Part shown: piece by piece, positions 23,845 to 35,584 of the stretch | How positions within the stretch are numbered: position 1 is the stretch's first letter | Layout of the letters: each line of letters opens with the position of its first letter | Assembly (NCBI RefSeq): GCF_001659605.2 | Contig: NC_035170.2 | Location: 17,064,265 to 17,128,264, forward strand | DNA length: 64,000 bases | From: Manihot esculenta | Taxonomy: Eukaryota; Streptophyta; Magnoliopsida; Malpighiales; Euphorbiaceae | Reading direction: 5' to 3' | Program-made: the position numbers and the translations under genes | The notes under the pieces: model-generated | The model's database searches: none | What the model was told of the DNA's origin: nothing | Seen by the model: only the letters and a program-made list of their open reading frames with translations

Positions 23845-24944
23845 ACATACATAAAGTCTCGTGGACTAATTGGATCATACAGCATTCACCCACAACCACA
23901 AAATAAAATGCAATGCGACATATTCGTGAACTAATGCAATCAGCCTATTACATGTCATCATGATGCATGAAACATGCTCAAAACATTTAATTGCTTGATT
24001 TTAAAACATTAAGCTTGTTTCCACTCACCTCTGGCTAGCTCTGACCAGACACTGAAGCAGCTCACTCACTGCTGGGGTCCTCGGTTCCTCGGGTCCGAGC
24101 CTACACAGGTGGACTCCAATGAGGGACCAAACATATATAAACACAACTCTAATATATCCCCCAAAAACCCCCCTAAAACATCATGAAAACATCACAGAAA
24201 ATATGCATGAAATGGCTAAACAGGGCACCTTCGGCGGCACCTTCGGCGGCCGAAAGTCCTGGACAGAGACGAAACTCAGCTAGGTTCGGCGGCACCTTCG
24301 GCGGCCGAAAGTGCCAGACAGAGACGAAAGTCTCTTTTCGGGGGCACCTTCGGCAGCCGAAAGCTGCCTTCACAAGAGGGGTTCGGCGGCCGAAACTCCC
24401 TTCGGCTGCCGAACCTGGTTTCTGCCAAACGGCAGAAACTTGGTTCAAGTGAACCTCCTGGCTCCCAAAACCATAGATCATGCATATTTCTCAACTAAAA
24501 CACACATACAGGTTCCTAGGGGTCTCAAACATGTATATACCCCATCTACAACACTTCATTCACACACAAACAAGCTACATTGCTCAAAAATCACAACTTA
24601 AACCCATAAACCTACACATGAACTAAACATGCCTTTAATCCCCAAAGATCTTCATAAAACTTGTGTCAAGCATAAAAAGAGTTCAAGATCGACCCTTACC
24701 TCTTGAAGATCGAGAGTAGAGGCGATCTAACTTGGAGTTGGAAGAGATTTAGCTCCTTGGGTCTCCAAGCTCAAAACTTGCTCAAAACTCGATTCAAAAG
24801 CTTAAAAGCTTCAAAGCAAGATGAAAACTTGTTAAAACCATGAAAGATCTAGAGGAAACACTCAAGATCGAGGGAGGAACGGTGGAGACTCACCTTGGCC
24901 GAAAATGGGAGAGAAAAAGCTCGCCCGTGCGGACCAAGGGGACC

Positions 24945-24952
24945 CTTTTATA
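24945..24952 (-). promoter_or_regulatory. TATA box of the inner element 5' LTR
   Basis: TATAAAAG on the minus strand, beside the family-conserved TGGCTGGCCAG block and palindrome cluster. It is the likely core promoter. Confidence 0.7.
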
Positions 24953-25289
24953 GTGGCTGGCCAGGCCACGTTCGGGGGCCGAATGTGCCTCCGCATCCAT
25001 GCAATGTTCGGCGGCCGAACATAAGGTTCGGCGGCCGAACCTGCACTTCCCTCACTTAGACTTTCGGGGGCCTAACGTGCCTCCCAAAGTCCATGCATGT
25101 TCGGCGGCCGAAAGTAAGTTTCGGCGGCCGAACCTGGGTTTTTCCTTAAAGAATTTTCATGCAAAAAAACTTATTTAAAATCATACTTAAAACATTAAAA
25201 TACATGCTTTTACCCTTCTAGAGGTTTCCGACACCCAAATTCCACCGGACGGTAGGAATTCCGATACCGGAGTCTAGCCGGGTATTACA

Positions 25290-25294
25290 GCTTC
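25290..25294. repeat. Right TSD of the inner element (GCTTC)
   Basis: Matches 16684-16688. Confidence 0.93.
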
Positions 25295-27328
25295 ACACTG
25301 GTCTGACCAGATAAACTTCTGGTTCTTCTGAGTCAGTTTGGTCATAGGAGCCGCTATCTTTGAGAAGTCCTGAACGAACCTCCTGTAGTAACCTGCCAGT
25401 CCCAAAAAGCTTTTAATCTCAGTCACTGTAGTGGGTCTGGACCAGTTAGCTACAACCTCTATCTTCTTGGGATCTACTTCAATACCCTCTGCTGATACCA
25501 CATGTCCCAAGAAGGAAATGCTCCTCAACCAAAACTCACACTTCGAGAACTTGGCATACAACCCATGCTCTCTCAGTGTCTGCAAAACAATCCTCAGATG
25601 CTGGGCATGCTCCTCTGCATCTCTGGAATACACTAAAATATCATCGATGAAAACAATGACAAAGTGATCCAGAAACTCACTGAAAACTCTATTCATGAGA
25701 TCCATGAATGCTGCAGGGGCGTTAGTCAACCCGAACGGCATCACTAAGAACTCATAATGCCCATATCTGGTCCTGAACGCTGTCTTTGGCACATTTGCCT
25801 CTCTAACTCTCAACTGATGATACCCGGATCTCAAATCTATTTTAGAGAAACAACCTGCTCCAGCTAGCTGGTCGAATAGATCATCAATCCGAGGTAGAGG
25901 ATATCGATTCTTGGTAGTGACTTTGTTCAACTGTCTGTAGTCAATACAAAGTCTGAGGGATCCATCCTTCTTTCTGACAAAGAGCACTGGAGCACCCCAA
26001 GGTGAGGTACTAGGGCGGATGAAACCCTTATCTACCAAGTCCTGCAACTGCTCTTTTAACTCTTTTAACTCTGCTGGTGCCATCCTGTAGGGAGGAATAG
26101 AGATAGGTCTGGTATCAGGCAGCAATTCTATTTCAAACCCTATCTCCCTATCAGGTGGAAGTCTTGGTAAATCGTCTGGGAACACATCGGGAAACTCTCG
26201 GACTACTAGTACTGTGGCTGGTTCCCTCACCTGACTGTCTAGCTCTCTCACATGAGCTAGAAACCCCTGACAACCCCTCCTAAGCAAACGACGAGCCTGA
26301 AGGGCTGAAATCATACCTCTGGGTGTACCTCTCCTGTCTCCTCTGTAGACACACTCTGACCCATCCTGGTCTCTAAGACTCACTATCTTCTCTCTACAGT
26401 CCAAAGTAGCACTATATGCAGATAGCCAATCCATCCCTAGAATGACATCAAAATCTGTCAAGTCTAGAACCACAAGGTCAGCTGGAAGGCATCTACCCTC
26501 TATGAACACTAGACTGAAACAACAGACTGACGCTGCCACTGATGGGTCACACTTGGGTCCACTGACCCAGAGAGGATACTCTAACTCAGAACTGATCAAA
26601 CCCAACCTCTTTATGGCTCTCGAAGCAATAAAGGAATGAGAAGCACCGGGGTCCATCAAAGCATACACATCTGAATACCCAATGATGAGATTACCTGACA
26701 CCACTGTGTTCGACGTGTTAGCCTCCTCCTGTGTCACAGTGAAAATCCGTGCTGGGGCTACCGGATTTCCACCTCGGGAACCTGCTGCTGAAGTAGAGGC
26801 TGCCCCTCTCCCTCTACCTCTGCCACTACTCTGAGGCATGACTGGAGCTGCTGGCCGAACAACTGGCTGTACCACACTGCCTGAACTCATCTGCTGGGAT
26901 GGTGCAAAAGTCATCTGCGGACAATCCCGAGCAATATGCCCTTCCTGTCCACATCGAAAGCAAGCTGTAGATCCCAACCGACAAATTCCTCCATGTGGTT
27001 TTCCACATCGTCTGCATACTGGAGCTGTGCCAGAGCTTGAGCCACTACCTATTCCCAGACCTGACTTCACTTTACTCCAGAACTTACTCTTTGTTCCTTT
27101 TGCTCTATCCCATCTCTTGCCGCCTGAACTGGGGGCCTTAGAACCCGACGCCTGTGCCTTTGATTGTTTCTGAATATTGGCACTAGCATCCATTTTTCTG
27201 GCTGCGTCCACTATGGTGTGGAAACTCTCCTTTTCTGCTGGAAGAATCAAGGAAGAATACCTGGGATGCAATCTCATAGTATATCTCCTTGCCTTCTTCT
27301 GATCAGTATCATAGGCTTGACCCACATA
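25290..27328 (-). pseudogene. gag-pol: Gag C-terminus, protease, RT and start of RNase H (outer element)
   Basis: The open frame on the minus strand resumes just after a TAG at 27329-27331. It contains LHPRYSS (end of the gag domain), two zinc knuckles ([12 protein letters not shown] and [14 protein letters not shown]), the protease motif MDPGASHSF with [12 protein letters not shown], and an RT with [22 protein letters not shown] and FIDDILVYS. It then reaches the connection ([11 protein letters not shown]) and ends at CEA, where the inner element inserted. The downstream half is at 14703-16688. RT itself looks complete. The frame is lost through the TAG upstream and the insertion downstream. 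Confidence 0.92.
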
Positions 27329-28213
27329 CTAAAGCAAATCCAGGAACTTATCTGTGAATTCATCAACACTCATCTCATCTGTCTGTCTCAACTGTTCGAA
27401 CTCTATGACTTTCATCTCCCTCGAACTGTCAGGAAAAGCCCACCCTGCAAACTCATTGGCGAACTCTCCCCACGACATATTGTTCATCCTGGGTTCCACA
27501 TAGTTCTTGAACCATTCTCTAGCCTTCTTACATTTCAGTGTAAACCCTGCCATCTCAATGGCTCTACTATCATCAGCTCCCAATTCACTGGTTATCATCC
27601 TAACTGATCTGAGGTATTCAAATGGATCATCTCCTGTGTTATACTTAGGAGCATCCAATTTCAAGTACTCCATCATTTGCACTTTACCTCCAGATGAGCT
27701 AGGTTGATGTCTGGCAACCACAAGGGCTACTGGTTCTGGTGGTGGTGGTATTGGGTCATTTAGCTCTGGGTGTGATGCACTTGGATGGGTAGGGGACGGT
27801 GGGTACATAGGATATGGTGGGTAATAAGGAGGATAAGGCATATAGGGCATATAAGGGGGATATGGGACAAAACTAGAGTACTCCGACATACCTTCCATCA
27901 GATACTCTGGGTAGCCAAAACCTGAGGTCTGAGCGCCTCCCTGCGACTCTCCCATACCTTCCTTAAAGCTGCCTATACCTATGCTGTCATCTTGAGACCG
28001 GTCAATCTCCATAGCCTGCCTCCTGTCCTCTGATCTTTCTCCCCTAGCTGTTCCTCTTCTGCTCTCGTCGACAGACCGTCTAGGGTCTATTGACGTACCT
28101 TCCCTGCTAGATCTCTGAGACCTTGCCCTTGGCAATGCAGGAGGACGAGCAGTTGGTCTCTCACTTTCTGGTGGGACTCCAGTCAATCGAGCTGATCGAC
28201 GAGTTCCTCTCAT
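27329..28213 (-). pseudogene. gag: gag, N-terminal part, ended by a premature TAG (outer element)
   Basis: It encodes the N-terminal part of the particle protein. It starts at the ATG at 28213 ([12 protein letters not shown]), the start shared by all copies, although an upstream in-frame ATG exists at 28240. A Y/P-rich tract ([14 protein letters not shown]) and the Retrotrans_gag domain ([42 protein letters not shown]) follow. The TAG at 27329-27331 falls after FLDLL. The same frame continues at 27328, so a single nonsense change separates the two parts. Confidence 0.9.
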
Positions 28214-28415
28214 CGTTACTCTGAAAACACAACATATCATATAGCACTTAGCATAGAAACATCACATATCAATAAGGCACATGCATAACTCATGGCATAA
28301 AACAGATAGGACTCAATACCCTATCCTAGTGGACATGATTTCCTATTGTACTTGACCACTTCTAACCTTTATGAGCCCGACACTTTCTCTCTAGGTCCGA
28401 TCATGTGCACCTAGG

Positions 28416-28427
28416 GCTCTGATACCA
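28416..28427 (-). promoter_or_regulatory. Primer-binding site, initiator tRNA-Met type (outer element)
   Basis: TGGTATCAGAGC on the minus strand, three bases from the 5' LTR. Confidence 0.93.
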
Positions 28428-28430
28428 ATC

Positions 28431-30687
28431 TGTAATGACCCCAAAATGGACCGTCACCGGCGCTAGGATTCAGGTCGGCTTAAGGCCGCCAGAACCCGTA
28501 GCAAGCCTGCTATACTCTCTGTGTACCTGTAATACTCATACATGATCATACATTTTCTGTGAAAATAAAAACTCTTTTCTGAACCAAGGCTTAACCTGTG
28601 CATGCACTATCTCTGTACTCTGTACTCTGTACTCTGTACTCTGTACTCTGTACCCCTGACTAGAGCTTGCTCTAGATGGGTAACTCATACCTGTTAAGCC
28701 TGGTTTTTCACATACAGAAACATATATACATATACAGATCATGTTTACCACAAACATCACTAAGTCAAGCACATTTCTAACTTTATACACATCTATGTCA
28801 TATTACATGTCCACTCTACGCTATTACAACTCCTCTTCCTGTACTCTGTTGGACTGTCCCTGTACACTGTACACTGAACCTGCAAAACTGGTGTTAAGGG
28901 AGTGGGATGAGCTCTATAGCCCAGTGAGTAGAACAGTAAAAGAGTCATTAACACATGCTCTGATGGAATGCATCATATCACAGACAATCCACATCAAAGG
29001 TAAACCTGTCACCACATAGTCCCAGTAACTCTGTGCCAGGGCATAGAATCGAGCACCTGGTCTTCCTGTCATATATGTATATGTGTATATAACACCTCTG
29101 TACTTACCATTGCCAGGGCGTAGTCAAAGGCTCCTAGACTTTACTATATACCTGCCAGGGCGAAGGCAAAGGCTCCTGGACTTCTCTATACCTGCCAGGG
29201 CATAGTCAAAGGCTCCTGGACTTCCTGTCTGTTACTATTGGATCATTCAGCATTTACCCACATCAACAATGTACTATGCAATGCAACATATTCGTGGCTA
29301 CTAATGCAATCAACCTATTGCAGAATCATGATGCATGAGATATGCTAAAACATTCCATTGGTCAATTAAAAGAATTAAGTTTAGTTCCACTCACCTCTGG
29401 CTATCTGGACTGACTGACTCTGCAGGCTCTGTAAACTCTGGAGCAGTACTCACTGCTGCTCTCTCTGGTTCCTCTGGTCTGTATAGGTACAGATAAACGC
29501 AAATGAGGGACCAAACTAGCTTATGAACAACTCTATTTAACTCCCCACAAAGCCCTTCACACTCACTCTAAAACTCATGCAAAGAATGAAAAAGAAAAGC
29601 TGGACAGAACACTTTCGGCGGCAGGTTCAGCGGCCGAAAGTCCTCTCCAGAGATGAAACTCAAGCACCTTCGGCGGCCGAACTTCCACTTTCGGCTGCCG
29701 AACCCTTTCGGGGGCAAGTTTCGGAGGCCAAAAGGCACTCCAGAGAGGAAAGTCTCTAACCTTCGGCGGCACCTTCGGCGGCCGAACTTCCCTCCAGAGC
29801 CGAAAGTCCAAAAGCTCGAGGGCAAGCTGGGGCAGCCGAAGCCACCTCCTCACACCTACTCAGGGGTTCGGCGGCCGAATGTACCTTCGGCTGCCGAACC
29901 TGAGTTCATCAGCAGGGCAAAAACTTGCCCTGCCTTTCGCCAAATGCACCAAACTCCTCTCCAACTTCACACCTCACTTCCTCAACTTGCATACACCTAA
30001 GTATATGCTCCAAGGGGTCAAAAACTACCTAAAACCCCAATAACACAAATCACATACCATAAAAACAAGCTGTACATACAAAATCATCAAAAACTCACAA
30101 AAACCCTATTCATGCAACTCTCTCCATAAACCCCATAAAACCTTCAGAAAACATAAAAACAAGCTCAGGATCTTCACTTACCTCGTGAAAACAAGTAGAT
30201 GAATGATCCTAACGTAGAGGTTTGGAGCAACTTGCCTTCAAACTCTCCAAACTTCACAACTTTGAGTTTTTAGCTTTAAAACCTTCAAATACCATAAAAA
30301 CTAATCAAAGCTTTGCATGATTTCATGAAAACATGAAAGAATACTCACAAAGGACAGAGTTTCACCTCAGCAAGTGAAAGAAACGGTGTTCTGCCGCTTC
30401 AACCGACTGAGGGCCATTTATAGGTGGCTGGCCAGACCACCTTCGGCGGCCACACGTGAAACCGAAAGCCATGCATGTTCGGCGGCCGAACCTCAACTTC
30501 GGCGGCCGAACCTGGCTTTTCTGCCTTGGTTCATTTCACTCAAAAACTCATTTCCTTATGCTTAAAACTTTATGAACATCTCAAAACAGTTTAGAAAAAC
30601 ATAACGCTAACCCTTCTAGAGCATTCCGACATCCCGGACTCCACCGGAAGGTAGCATTCCGATGCCGGACTCCAGCCGGGTATTACA
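28431..30687 (-). mobile_element. 5' LTR of the outer Tekay-type element
   Basis: TGTAATGACCCC...GGGTATTACA on the plus strand, homologous over its length to 12383-14625. A GTACTCT microsatellite near 28616-28652 is longer here than in the 3' LTR. The minisatellite is at 29033-29226 and the TATAAATGG box (minus strand) at 30414-30422. Confidence 0.95.
30414..30422 (-). promoter_or_regulatory. TATA box of the outer element 5' LTR
   Basis: TATAAATGG on the minus strand, flanked by GGCTGGCCAG and TTCGGCGGCC motifs as in the other LTRs. Confidence 0.65.
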
Positions 30688-30692
30688 AACGT
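30688..30692. repeat. Right TSD of the outer Tekay-type element (AACGT)
   Basis: Matches 12378-12382. Confidence 0.92.
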
Positions 30693-31135
30693 GGCGACCC
30701 GACCTCGCGCGCGACTGAACCAGCGGACGCTCCATCATCGCCGGTCACGCGTCCCTCCATCTAGCGAAGCCTGCGCAACCTTCATCGCCGGATGCAGCGC
30801 CCCCTTCACCAATCGCGATGTCTTCGCCGCCGATTACTAGCCCAGCCACGCCTTCTTTGCCAAATCGCGAGTCCAGCCTCACCGATTGCCACCTCCTCGA
30901 TGCCTCCACCGCCGCCTCCACCGCCATCCACTTCCTCGCCGGATGCAACCACACGCCAGCATTTGCAGATGATATGAGTTATGATGATGAGGAGGTGAAA
31001 CTTGAGATCCTGAAGCAACTCCAAGACCGAAAAATGCAACTCAACCACCACCGACTTGAGTTCTATGGACTTACTCCTCAGGGAAGTTTTCTTCAACTTA
31101 CTTTTATTTTATTCTGTGGACTTCCCGTTAATTGA
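30693..31135 (+). other. GC-rich 3' segment of the Athila/Tat-type element with a 105-codon ORF
   Basis: It continues the GC-rich sequence that stops at 12382. An ORF at 30818-31135 starts MSSPPITSPATPSLPNRESS and ends ITPQ-like/LPVN. Its first half is Ser/Pro/Ala-rich. The second half (YDDEEVKLEILKQLQDRKMQ) is charged. I do not recognise it. It could be the 3' ORF remnant that some Athila/Tat elements carry after pol, or a captured host fragment, because the GC content and CpG density contrast sharply with the AT-rich flanks. It ends shortly before a clade-typical GAGGACAATGTG...AGTGTGGGGGAG tract (about 31152-31182). Confidence 0.45.
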
Positions 31136-32453
31136 TTTTTTTTTCCACATTGAGGACAATGTGAGGAGTAAGTGTGGGGGAGATGTGGTATGGTATGGAA
31201 ATTGAAGGTTTTTTTTTGTGATTGATGAGATTGGTTGATGATTGATGAACATTATGAAATTTTTGGAAATTTTTATTTTTATTTTTATTTTTATTTTCTG
31301 CCATTTTTCTTTGATTTTTTGGTGTTTGAGTTAGAGGATTGCCCAAACCTATAAACACTTGATCTGTTTTTATGATTCTCAGCAGTTTCTCAGCACTTGC
31401 ACTTTAAATTGTTTCTCATATTTAATTTTTATGATTTCTAGTATTGACATCATTTTGTTCAAAAAAATAAATAAATAAAAAAAATTACAGCTCCTTACTT
31501 GCCATAAGAAATTGATATGTCATTTATCATAGAATACAAGTTCTTATGCCATTTGTATGCTAGCTTAAATAGAATAAATTTATCATTGTTTATTTTGTTA
31601 GTTTTATTTTTAAGACTTGTTTTGAAAACTCATGATGTATGGTCCTTATTTAAATAGTTGGGTAATGAATGCATGTTCTTTTAAATGAGTTGTTGCCCTT
31701 TGTTGAGAATGAATTAAATGATATTTTCTAGACAAAATGTTTATGTGGAAATTAAGGGGTGTCATCAAAGAAAAATAAGAAAAAAATAAAAATAAAAATC
31801 AGAAATAAATGCACTCCTATGACCCACTCCTCTAGTTGCTTGATCAATTGATTACCAACCCGATGGTCCAAGTAATACGGTACTTGGTGCCCCCTTAAGG
31901 TGATTCCGTATGGAGAAATTGGTGTTTGGAAGAGTATCACCCCTTTTTGGGTTGTTTAAAAAACTCGCCCATACCTTTTTATTAGGTAACTATGAGTGGA
32001 GCTAGTAGCCACCTGAGCTGAATAGCTTGGGGCGAGTGGCTCAGTAACCATTTGTTTCACGTTCACTTTATCAGTTTCAGGCAAGATATAGTAGAAAGTG
32101 TAAATAATAAATAATAAACCCTCAAATCTTTAAATTTGATTGGTCTAGTCAAGAGTTCTAAAATTCTATTATTTCAAAAGGGCAGTCTAATATTATATGA
32201 CATTCTAATTTTTTATGCTTGAAATTGAATTGAGGATCAACTTTATGCCTTAAGAAACAAGTTTTAAATATGAAACTTGTTGAAGTAAACTTTGGTGAAT
32301 GAAGCTATTTCTGCTATCATCCTGTTGCATGACAATTTGGTTTTTTGCTTTGGACAAATTAAATTTCAGGTTGGTTGAGGACAGGGCTCAATTTTATTGT
32401 TCATTTTAATTTATGTGTTTGAGGACAAGTAAAGGTGCAAGTGTGGAGGAATC
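31136..32453 (+). other. 3' untranslated region and polypurine tracts of the Athila/Tat-type element
   Basis: No ORF with support. Two purine-rich tracts of the Athila/Tat style are seen: AAGTGTGGGGGAG near 31170-31182 and AAGTGTGGAGGAATC at 32439-32453, directly before the 3' LTR. The second is the likely plus-strand primer. The rest is AT-rich, with a (TTTTTA)n run near 31270-31300. Confidence 0.75.
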
Positions 32454-33803
32454 TGATGAGTTCCAAAAATTCACAATTTTTTCCTCATTTAATTCCTTGA
32501 TTTTACTCTAATTTTGATATAAATATTTAATTTTAATTTAAATTTGATTTTGGACAGGTTTGTGAGCAGAAGTTGAGAAAAGGAAGAAAAAATGTTGAAT
32601 TAAAGGATTTTTTATACTGGGAGGCTACAACCTTTACCAAACCTGTAACCCGAGGCGATGGGGAGATAAGATAGATTTTGTGCAAAGATAAGATCAGTTT
32701 CAAGTGGAGTCAAATTGAATCAAACTCAATCAGATGAGGATAAAGATCATATTAAGATGGAGATAAGATGAGGATAGAGATACGATAAGAATAATATATT
32801 TTATTTTAAATTTTATCTTTTTGTGCCTATATAAAGGCTCATAACATTCAACCTGGAGAATCATATTCTACCTGTCACTCTCATTTCCTCTCTTGTTGCC
32901 CCTCACCTTTTTCTCCATCTTCTTTTCTTTTTCTTATTCTTTTGCTTAGTTGTTATAATTTTATTATGGCCATGAGTAGCTAAACATTTATTTTCAGTTG
33001 AAGGTTAAATTAACTTGAGGTTTGTTCAAGTTGTGAGTTTATGCACTACAACTCTCTTTATCTTATTTTTATTTTCTATTAATTTCTGAATTCGAGGAAC
33101 ACCACCTCCATTGTTGTTTTCTTGAGAATTCAAAGGGTCCATTGAATCTCTTGGGAAGATAACATATTGCTAATTAATCTAATTAAATCTGTAATTGTTT
33201 AATTGGGTTAATAATAAGTAGCAATTAATATATTAATTTATAATAAGAAATTAGTAGATTTGATTTAAATAAAACGAGTATTTTTATTGATCAAGTTTGA
33301 GTTCTTCTCTCTTAATGCAGTTGACTAATTAAATCTACACGTGTGTTGGGGTTGTTAGTTAACTATGAATTAATTTAAGCGCGAAGAGGATTAATTTATT
33401 CATAAGGAAAAATTGGTGTGATCCGCGTGTTTGAACACTATAACCAAACAATAGATAATAATATGAAATATTTTTTTTCTAACCAATGATCAACTGCAAA
33501 ATACCTCAATTTGATTACCTTCAGCTGAAAGTTTTTTTTTTTGTTTCTTCAATTTCAATTGCATTATTTATTAATTTTCTTTTAAGTTTATTTTTTTGGC
33601 TTGCCCAAGGCAAAATTACTTTCATCAAAAAACTCTCTTCTTCTCACTTTTTGTATTAAACTACTTTTCCATTCCAAATTGGTCATCTAAATTAAACAGA
33701 ATTAAGCTCTCTGTGGGATCGATAATCAATTACCCTATCTACAAGTTCTTATCAATTAAGAAAAGGAAAGTAAATTTTAAATTGACGGATTCGGCACCCG
33801 TCA
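32454..33803 (+). mobile_element. 3' LTR of the Athila/Tat-type element
   Basis: TGATGAGTTCC...CCGTCA, 1350 bp. It retains about 100 bp that are deleted in the 5' LTR, including GCCATGAGTAGCTAAAC, as in the related LTR at 1510-2661. A TATATAAAG-type box lies near 32830. Confidence 0.92.
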
Positions 33804-33808
33804 GGTTT
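33804..33808. repeat. Right TSD of the Athila/Tat-type element (GGTTT)
   Basis: Matches 8073-8077. The flanks 8072 and 33809 were adjacent before the insertion. Confidence 0.9.
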
Positions 33809-34614
33809 GCTCCTACTTTATATTTTGTATCTAATTTTTGTATAAGAACTTTGTATATTAATTTTAGTTTTATAGTTGTGTCGCTTTTCCAATCTGTTAC
33901 TTTTATCACTCTTTTCTTAAACTTTAATTTTTCTACTTTACACACCTTGGTAGGAAAAAAACAATAGAACATTTATTCTGTAACCATTTCTACTTTTATA
34001 TTCATCGATAAAAATAACACCTAAAAGAGGATTAAATTTTATTCAGCGAGTCATTTGCTAAGAATGTTAATTTGCATAGCAAACAACAACGCTCATTTGC
34101 TAAGAATAATTTCATGCATACTACTGATTATACTTTCTTATATACTTTACATTTTTTTTTAAATGGCAAATATCAAAATAAACATTAGTATTGAAATCGA
34201 TGATTCCCTTAGAGGTATAGATTTTAATTAGTCATTAAATTTTAACAAATCACTTAATTCACATTATAACCAAATTTTTAAAAGTAAGTTATTACGCTGG
34301 AGAAATGCCTTGATCCGCTGCATTATCCATTAACAGCGCAAGCACAAGTAGAAAACATTGATATTGCAACCAAATATCTACATCTACATTATTTGTGATG
34401 GATTATATCGATGGAGATTTAATAGATATCCTTGTAAGAATTGATTCAACTATGGCAAATATTAATGGAAAGGAAATTCTTTCTACTGATTGTGATTCAA
34501 ATGCACCGTGTGTCTACACTGATTGGTCCACTACTGGTCTAAAATGAGTGAGTGCATCTCCTTATTATTTTTATTTTTTTAATTTCTTTTGTAATTTTTT
34601 TCCTTTTTAATAGG
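33809..34614. other. AT-rich DNA upstream of the Helitron coding pieces
   Basis: No gene recognised. TTTGCTAAGAAT occurs twice (near 34046 and 34095). The 5' end of the Helitron (TC dinucleotide after A) probably lies here or further left, but I could not place it. Confidence 0.5.
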
Positions 34615-35579
34615 GCACAATTGTCAGCGGCTTGATATTGGACACCCACAACATGTTTGTGTGCATTACGGAGCTTCATTTTGAGAGGTTGAGCGCTTAA
34701 ATAATAATTTTAGAAATAAGGAATTAGTTTATCCTCTTTGTTATAAGAAAGGAAGAATTAAGTTACCATTACTATAGATCCTCCTTCGTATTTGGCCGAC
34801 TTTATGAATCCGCAATCAAGTCCAACAAATGGAAAGTTTAAGGAGAACATTCATCTATATAATTCGTTGTTTGCTTTTACCTATATGGGCGAAAAAATAG
34901 ATCATGATATTAATAAAACTAATGGCCCCTATGTTTTTAAAATAAGTGGTCAATTTATCATGCTATTGGATCTTTATTGCATGTTAAACCGAAAAAACTG
35001 AGATTTGCTCAGTTATATGTATATGATACTGAGAATGAGCTACAAAATAGATTATCGTTGTTTTCTGATTATTCTCCTCTTGACCAAAACATAGTTCAAA
35101 ATATGTTCAATTCTAATAATGCAGTAGTCAAGTCATTTAGAATGGCAAGGGATAGATTTTCTGAGAGTAATTTATTGTATATTAAGTTGAAGTTAAGTGG
35201 TAAATGGTCTAGTGACAACTCATAATATGTAAGACCAATTCCTTTCAAAATTATCGAATTAGTTGTTGAAGACTTTGGTATGTACGATAAAAATCGTGAC
35301 ATCTTAGTTGAACACAGGGACGGAAAATTAAAAAGAATAAATATATTGTACCCTAGCTTAATGTCTATGCAATATCTTATTTTATTCCCATATGGAAAAG
35401 ATGAATATAGAGTGGACATTGAATATGTTAGTGTCGGTTCTACAAAATGAACAAAGAGCTCATATGTAACTATGCAATAATATCATGCTTACCGATTGCA
35501 GCAAAGGTCATTGGAGGCAACTACATTATTTGAATATAGGTCAATTATTCCAACAATTTGTTGTCGATGCATTTGTATG
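34615..35579 (+). pseudogene. Helitron RepHel, N-terminal piece
   Basis: RepHel is the rolling-circle replicase-helicase of Helitrons. Readable blocks are QRLDIGHPQHVCVHYGA (zinc-finger-like start), GKFKENIHLYNSLFAFTYMG, NKTNGPYVFKISGQF, LRFAQLYVYDTENELQNR and KSFRMARDRFSES, all typical of the plant Helitron N-terminal region. Several frameshifts separate them, and a TAATAG-type break follows at 35223. The last block runs into QYLILFPYGKDEYRVDIEY. The frame is continuous across the empty site of the solo LTR at 35585-37714 (VCVEEERLDFI), which shows that the solo LTR inserted into this gene. Confidence 0.88.
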
Positions 35580-35584
35580 TGTGG
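35580..35584. repeat. Left TSD of the solo LTR (TGTGG)
   Basis: TGTGG at 35580-35584 recurs at 37715-37719. Confidence 0.9.

Larger units (their letters stand above)
16689..25289 (-). mobile_element. Inner, young Tekay-type retrotransposon with a large in-frame pol deletion
   Basis: It is 8.6 kb, with LTRs 16689-18976 and 23000-25289 and TSD GCTTC. I count only about six or seven single-base differences between the LTRs plus two homopolymer-length differences (roughly 0.3%), most of them C/T or G/A. It carries the primer site, the polypurine tract and one uninterrupted gag-pol ORF. It lacks RNase H and the N-terminal half of integrase, so it must have used enzymes in trans if it moved in this form. 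Confidence 0.95.
23000..25289 (-). mobile_element. 5' LTR of the inner element
   Basis: Nearly identical to 16689-18976. Observed differences include the T-run length near 23145, GCACCTTCGG versus GCACCTTTGG, CTAGCCGGG versus CTAGCCAGG, and AAAAGCTTC versus AAAAACTTC. The minisatellite is at 23634-23844. Confidence 0.96.
12383..30687 (-). mobile_element. Outer Tekay/Del-type chromovirus retrotransposon, reverse strand, carrying a nested element
   Basis: LTRs lie at 12383-14625 (3') and 28431-30687 (5'), with matching TSD AACGT. The primer site is of the initiator-tRNA-Met type. The internal order on the minus strand is gag, protease, RT, RNase H, integrase, chromodomain, as in Ty3 elements of the Tekay/Del lineage. 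Coding is cut by the insertion at 16689-25289 and by two in-frame TAG codons. By eye the LTRs differ at roughly 1-1.5% of sites plus repeat-length changes. That makes it younger than its Athila/Tat-type host and older than its own guest. Confidence 0.95.
8078..33803 (+). mobile_element. Athila/Tat-type Ty3 retrotransposon, gag-protease only, host of a nested insertion
   Basis: Two LTRs (8078-9333 and 32454-33803) share their ends and most of their sequence. The insertion is flanked by the TSD GGTTT. A primer site complementary to plant tRNA-Asp, typical of the Athila/Tat clade, follows the 5' LTR. The internal region has decayed gag and retropepsin, but no reverse transcriptase, RNase H or integrase is visible, so the element was non-autonomous. 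The nested element at 12383-30687 interrupts its 3' part. Without the insertion it would be about 7.4 kb. By eye the LTRs differ at several percent of sites plus an indel of about 100 bp, so this is the oldest element of the nest. Confidence 0.93.
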
